Shown here piece by piece: positions 15,613-18,484 of a stretch of DNA of 18,484 nucleotides (positions are counted from its first letter, which is position 1; every line of letters begins with the position of its first letter). The notes below the pieces were generated by a model. The model did no database searches. It had not been told where the DNA came from and was given only the letters and a program-made list of their open reading frames with translations. The translations under genes were made by a program, and so were the position numbers. Source of the DNA: Balneolales bacterium (GTDB lineage: Bacteria > Bacteroidota > Rhodothermia > Balneolales > HLUCCA01); the NCBI GenBank assembly GCA_022565415.1, contig JAIUMT010000025.1, forward strand, positions 1 through 18,484, in the 5' to 3' direction.

Positions 15613-15913
15613 CGGGCTATATGCGATGGGTGTGTCGTTACCAGAGTCTAATCATCGAATAATGCGGTGTTTGTGCCAGGAATAGTGCCTGTCACGAAAA
15701 TATGAGTGGTGAGTTTTTTGCGAGAGAATGATTATCGGCAACGTGAGGGTTCTTGCGGCAACAGTATCTCTCACGAAGCCCACAAGCTTCATGTAAGACG
15801 TGCTTTTATCAGGCGGTAACGTGTCGTTTTACAGAAAGATAGTCTCTCACCTAAATATCGAAATCAACAAACGTCCTGAATTTAAAACCTTGTGCCTGTG
15901 GCACCTGTAGATT
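15613..15913. other. Intergenic stretch without a recognised gene
   Basis: No credible reading frame. It holds a 6-bp inverted repeat CGTGAG (15742-15747)/CTCACG (15770-15775), two copies of TCTCTCAC (15767-15774 and 15843-15850), and a tight palindrome GTGCC-TGT-GGCAC (15892-15904) just before the small gene at 15914. None has the T tract of a terminator. No RNA family recognised. Confidence 0.4.
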
Positions 15914-16207
15914 ATGCAAAAATCGGAACTAGATAAAATTAATGTAATCGCTTCGTTTGCTTCGTTCACAACCTCGAAACAAAAGCGTCGCATCGCCCCG
16001 CACCGGTTCCTCACTCCGAAAGGAGAGACGCATGTAATTGCCGAGGTGCGCCGAAGCTACACCGAGCGGGTGGGCGACAGTCAGCATATTCACTTCGTGG
16101 TGCAAACCCAGCAGGGACGCTACTTCGATATCGTGTACGACAGCAAGCAAATCGCCTGGTATCTGGTGCTTGAAATCGAAGATGAGTTTATCAATCAGAA
16201 GGTGTAG
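15914..16207 (+). CDS. Small conserved-looking protein of unknown function
   Basis: A 97-residue soluble protein with no signal peptide or membrane segment. It starts with a Lys/Ser-rich stretch (about 1-30, SKQKRRIAPHRFLTP) and continues as a compact beta-rich domain: HVIAEVRRSYTERVGDSQ, HIHFVVQTQQGRYFDIVYD, IAWYLVLEIED. The strong strand pattern and Arg/Tyr-rich first strand suggest a small single-domain protein that may bind nucleic acid, but I do not recognise the family. It follows the Y-family polymerase on the same strand after 301 bp, and precedes tRNA-Leu, so a link with DNA repair is possible but unproven. No clear Shine-Dalgarno; the ATG at 15914 follows an in-frame TAG by 3 nt. 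Confidence 0.72.
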   Translation: MQKSELDKINVIASFASFTTSKQKRRIAPHRFLTPKGETHVIAEVRRSYTERVGDSQHIHFVVQTQQGRYFDIVYDSKQIAWYLVLEIEDEFINQKV

Positions 16208-16278
16208 CTGCGGAGAGGAATGGTAAGCTAAACTTGCCAAAATACCAATGTAACACATGCCTGTACCGCAGAAATAAG

Positions 16279-16310
16279 TTGATTCTGTGTAGCGAATATC
16301 CGTAAATTTG
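16279..16310 (+). promoter_or_regulatory. Bacteroidota-type promoter of tRNA-Leu
   Basis: TTG at 16279-16281 (-33 element) and TAAATTTG at 16303-16310, an exact match to the TAnnTTTG -7 element of Bacteroidota housekeeping promoters, are 21 bp apart. Transcription would start about 7 nt downstream, some 50 nt before the mature tRNA. This is a lineage marker as well as a promoter call. Confidence 0.65.
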
Positions 16311-16367
16311 AAATCTGATTGTGAGCCGGTTAACGCCAGTTTTGGAATCAGAAAAAGAAATCAACAT

Positions 16368-16451
16368 GCCGAAGTGGCGGAATTGGTAGACGCGCACGTT
16401 TCAGGGACGTGTGAGGGTAACCTTGTGTGGGTTCGAATCCCACCTTCGGTA
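16368..16451 (+). tRNA. tRNA-Leu (anticodon CAG)
   Basis: A cloverleaf of 84 nt with a long class II variable arm, as in tRNA-Leu. Acceptor GCCGAAG (16368-16374) pairs with CTTCGGT (one G-U), discriminator A at 16451. Anticodon stem CACGT/ACGTG encloses the loop TTCAGGG, anticodon CAG at 16402-16404, reading codon CTG. The T arm is GTGGG-TTCGAAT-CCCAC. The CCA end is not encoded. Confidence 0.96.
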
Positions 16452-16461
16452 CTTTGTGGGG

Positions 16462-16500
16462 AAAAGGCTTTGTGAGTCAATGAGTTGCGAAGCCTTTTTT
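16462..16500 (+). terminator. Rho-independent terminator of tRNA-Leu
   Basis: AAAAGGCTT (16462-16470) pairs perfectly over 9 bp with AAGCCTTTT (16490-16498); the T tract runs to 16500 and on after a G. It begins 10 nt after the tRNA. Confidence 0.9.
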
Positions 16501-16719
16501 GTTTGGTACGAACAGTGAAATAACACTGGCGCGAACGCTCCCTTCAGAAGAATAGCAAATCAGATCAGGTGTAATCTCGGTTAATACACTGCCAAAATCG
16601 AAAAGTTGTTATCCCATCGAGAGTGTCTAACTTGATATCGCCTGACACTTAAGAGTGCTGTATACATCCCGGCAACGGAAACAGAAAATGTGCCCTGGGG
16701 AAAGACGCAGTAGAAGGAT

Positions 16720-16737
16720 GGGGTTTTCCAAAACCCC
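16720..16737. repeat. Perfect 18-bp palindrome downstream of the interrupted minus-strand gene
   Basis: GGGGTTTT (16720-16727), CC, AAAACCCC (16730-16737). It lies 10 bp beyond the stop of the minus-strand gene at 16748 and could act as its 3' hairpin, though no T tract follows on that strand. The rest of the 16501-16747 gap shows no gene. Confidence 0.45.
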
Positions 16738-16747
16738 CAAACCCCAC

Positions 16748-17452
16748 CTACTTGAAATACCCCGAAAACAACCCCTCAAACTCATCTAGCATGTCGTCCT
16801 CGAGCGTGAGCAACGTATGCTGACCCAAACAATTCAGGATAACCAACGCGTTAATGTTTGCATCCGCACCGTACATTTCTTTCATTCGCTCGCTCATTCC
16901 GTGATTTACCCTCTCCACATCCTGATATATCTCCATCAGTCCGTCCAGCTCAAAATCGCTTTCAAGCCCGCGACGCCGGCGAAAGTGCTGAGACGTTATG
17001 TACATGGAAATGACCCGGAACAACGTTTCTCTCATCGATGAAAACGGTAAATGCGTACGCACCATCGGGCGGAGTTTGTCCATCACCGGACATCCGCTGG
17101 TCGCCATCAAAATCCCTAAAAGCGAGCTTAATCCATGTTGAACGGCCGCTTTCTTGCTGTACGTTCGGTCTGAGGACTCAATGGTGATGTAGGCCTCTTC
17201 TTAGGAAGTCATGTTTTTGAATTGCTCAAAGACACCGACCAAATTCACGGCCACAGGACAGTGCGAGTGCTCCTCAGGATCGAGCGGACAATTTTCGCAT
17301 TGGTTCGACGTCAATTTGGTCCATTCAGGAAGTTCGGCCGGAGGGGGCTGCAAACACCGCATGGTTTCATCATCCAGCTTGATAGAGTAACGCATGATAT
17401 TTTCGTCGCCAAAATCAAACGTGTAAACATAGTCAGTAACATTGCGGTGCAT
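16748..17452 (-). pseudogene. Cys-containing conserved protein interrupted by one in-frame TAA
   Basis: The ATG at 17452 opens 83 codons that end at TAA (17201-17203). The same frame continues without further stops through residue 84 on to TAG-free sequence ending at 16748, giving a 234-residue product with one stop. The two halves form one family-like protein: front, YTFDFGDENIMRYSIKLDD, LPEWTKLTSNQCENCPLD and HCPVAVNL (a Cys-rich, possibly metal-binding cluster); after the stop, AYITIESSDRTYSKKAAVQHG, LMATSGCPVMDKLRPMVRTH, LPFSSMRETLFRVISMYI and YGADANINALVILN. From memory of relatives annotated as a DUF family (DUF6901, unsure), the interrupted position would be a Tyr after Ser, so a TAT or TAC to TAA change is the simplest origin. 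The function of the family is unknown. A sequencing error or readthrough are the alternatives to a true pseudogene. Confidence 0.78.
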
Positions 17453-17495
17453 AAAAGTAGACTAAGACTTAGAAGTGTAGCGAGGCCGGTTCCGC

Positions 17496-18101
17496 TTACT
17501 CGGATACCGGCTCAGTTAAATCGAATTCGGCTTCAAAACGGAGCTCTCCGCTCAAATACAGACGGTAGTAGTACAGCTCATTGGCAGTATCAAACGCTTT
17601 AGACCAGACGTTGATCTCGCGCGATGGTCGATCTGCAAGTGTACGGGCATCTGCCGGGAAGTACAATACCGACTCGGAAGGTTGAGCATTTTCCGGATAA
17701 TACCTGAAAATCCCGTTTGTGTTGTTCATGGCAACGCCCCCGTAAAAGTTGGCCTCATCCTCACTGCCATCGGCGTTTCGGTGGTCGTGAGCGAGTCGAA
17801 GTCCGTCTTCGAGATAACCCAGAATCCAGGTTCTGGAAGTGTCTTCCTCAACGAAAAACCGGATTCGCACTTCATCTTCTGAGCAGTGCGTAATAATCAT
17901 GGTCAGGTCGGCATCGTTCAGCGGACTGTCTTCGCCAAGGTCTGTGTACACACTTTTCCAAGTGAAAGTCTCGCCGCAGTAGGGTTAATAATTGGCTAAA
18001 AACGGACTGGTAATTGCATCAGGCGTTGGTTCGGGTTCGTGTTGTCCTGTTCCGCAGGCGGAAACTATTAGCAGACTTGCAGCTAAAAAGAGATATTTCA
18101 T
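17496..18101 (-). pseudogene. Small lipoprotein gene interrupted by one in-frame TAA
   Basis: From the ATG at 18101 the frame reads MKYLFLAASLLIVSACGTGQ, a lipoprotein signal peptide with lipobox VSAC (Cys 16), then an acidic/Pro linker ending SPFLANY. TAA follows at 17985-17987 (codon 39). The same frame goes on as PYCGETFTWKSVYTDLGEDS and stays open for 163 codons to the stop at 17496, with FVEEDTSRTWILGYLEDGLR and FRYYPENAQPSESVLYFPAD, so the downstream part is clearly the body of this lipoprotein. Part of that body could be reached by a GTG at 17951, but this would lack any export signal. The body has no family I recognise; its beta-rich, Tyr/Phe-rich pattern is that of small secreted DUF proteins. 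One substitution (for example Tyr codon to TAA) explains the interruption. Confidence 0.78.
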
Positions 18102-18126
18102 TAAACTATACTTATATGTGTAATTC

Positions 18127-18171
18127 AAAAGGTCACGCACGGTAACGATAAACACGACAATGCGTGACCTT
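18127..18171 (-). terminator. Rho-independent terminator of the ferredoxin oxidoreductase operon
   Basis: On the minus strand AAGGTCACGCA pairs perfectly over 11 bp with TGCGTGACCTT (arms 18161-18171 and 18129-18139), loop 21 nt, followed by TTTG. It lies 9 bp beyond the stop of the gene ending at 18180. Confidence 0.82.
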
Positions 18172-18179
18172 CAATTGTA

Positions 18180-18484
18180 TTAAACGACCACCCAGGTTTC
18201 GTCGCCGCTCAAAAGTTTTTCAAGATCATCGTCTCCGTTGCGTTTCTTGGCGTAAGCCATTTGATCGGCAACGAGCTTCTCGTAAGGTGCACGCTCCTGC
18301 TCAAAAAGAACACCAAACGGCCGCGGAAACCCATCTTCGTTACCAACGGCGAAGAACCTGGTTAACAGATAGGCCTTAAAATGATCATTTTCGTCGTGAA
18401 TCCAAAGGTCGTCGGCACTCACATTGTCGTTCATCTCGACAATCTCCGGACGCATTCCATCCAAACGAATTCCATGCGTATTGC
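18180..18484 (-). CDS. korB: 2-oxoacid:ferredoxin oxidoreductase beta subunit, C-terminal part (runs off right edge)
   Basis: The frame is open from the right edge (NTHGIRLDGMRPEIVEMNDN) to TAA at 18180-18182, 100 residues; the TTG at 18464 is an internal Leu codon, not a start. The stretch VSADDLWIHDENDHFKAYLL, RPFGVLFEQERAPYEKLV and LEKLLSGDETWVV matches the C-terminus of the beta (thiamine-diphosphate-binding) subunit of 2-oxoglutarate/2-oxoacid:ferredoxin oxidoreductases, which oxidise 2-oxoacids to acyl-CoA with reduction of ferredoxin in the cytoplasm. The catalytic part and the alpha-subunit gene would lie to the right. Whether the substrate is 2-oxoglutarate or pyruvate cannot be told from this end, so the gene symbol is tentative. 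Confidence 0.85.
   Translation of the reverse strand, partial: NTHGIRLDGMRPEIVEMNDNVSADDLWIHDENDHFKAYLLTRFFAVGNEDGFPRPFGVLFEQERAPYEKLVADQMAYAKKRNGDDDLEKLLSGDETWVVV

Noticed and set aside
17201..17987. Genome-wide reassignment of TAA to Tyr
   Set aside because: Many intact genes here end at TAA exactly where the family ends (for example after MTLIK in the T9SS cargo genes).
1..18484. CRISPR array, rRNA genes, transposons or phage genes
   Set aside because: No regularly spaced repeats, rRNA-like sequence, transposase/integrase motifs or terminal inverted repeats with target duplications were found.

Overview
The window looks like chromosomal DNA from a member of the Bacteroidota/Rhodothermota/Balneolota side of the FCB group. 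The basis is three full-length and one residual C-terminal sorting domain of the type IX secretion system (T9SS, type A, with the QNYPNPFN signature and a terminal M-x-L-I-K), and a TTG/TAnnTTTG-type promoter in front of a tRNA gene. The left two thirds (to about 13.1 kb) is more AT-rich and holds envelope and surface genes. The right third is visibly more GC-rich in its genes and holds housekeeping-type genes.

Left region: the N-terminal 267 residues of a membrane sensor histidine kinase lie on the minus strand and run off the left edge. They are divergent from a plus-strand series of six closely spaced envelope genes (about 1.16-10.94 kb): a 1055-aa beta-helix T9SS cargo protein, a 65-aa protein with a PIDGG-helix-basic tail (PEP-CTERM-like sorting signal), a T9SS cargo with a hydrolase-like domain, a second beta-helix T9SS cargo homologous to the first, a lipoprotein with two propeller-like halves around an IPT/TIG domain, and an outer-membrane beta-barrel. 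The divergent intergenic region has a near-consensus sigma-54 promoter, a flanking inverted repeat, and a long interrupted inverted repeat starting where the transcript would begin. The suggested logic is a two-component, sigma-54-controlled set of surface proteins; the response regulator would have to lie outside the window.

Middle: a gamma-glutamyltransferase-family gene with an unusual acidic, Trp-rich linker and degenerate active-site motifs. Directly after its TAG stop, in the same frame, is the last 32-codon stretch of a T9SS sorting domain with its own TAA. Tandem terminator-like hairpins with long T tracts follow.

Right region: an NlpE-like lipoprotein (minus), a Y-family DNA polymerase with a clamp-binding motif (plus), a 97-aa conserved-looking small protein, tRNA-Leu(CAG) with promoter and terminator, and then three minus-strand genes. 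Two of these are each interrupted by a single in-frame TAA: a Cys-containing family protein and a small lipoprotein. The last is the C-terminal part of a 2-oxoacid:ferredoxin oxidoreductase beta subunit, running off the right edge and ending at a strong hairpin terminator.

No rRNA, CRISPR array, transposase or integrase was seen.
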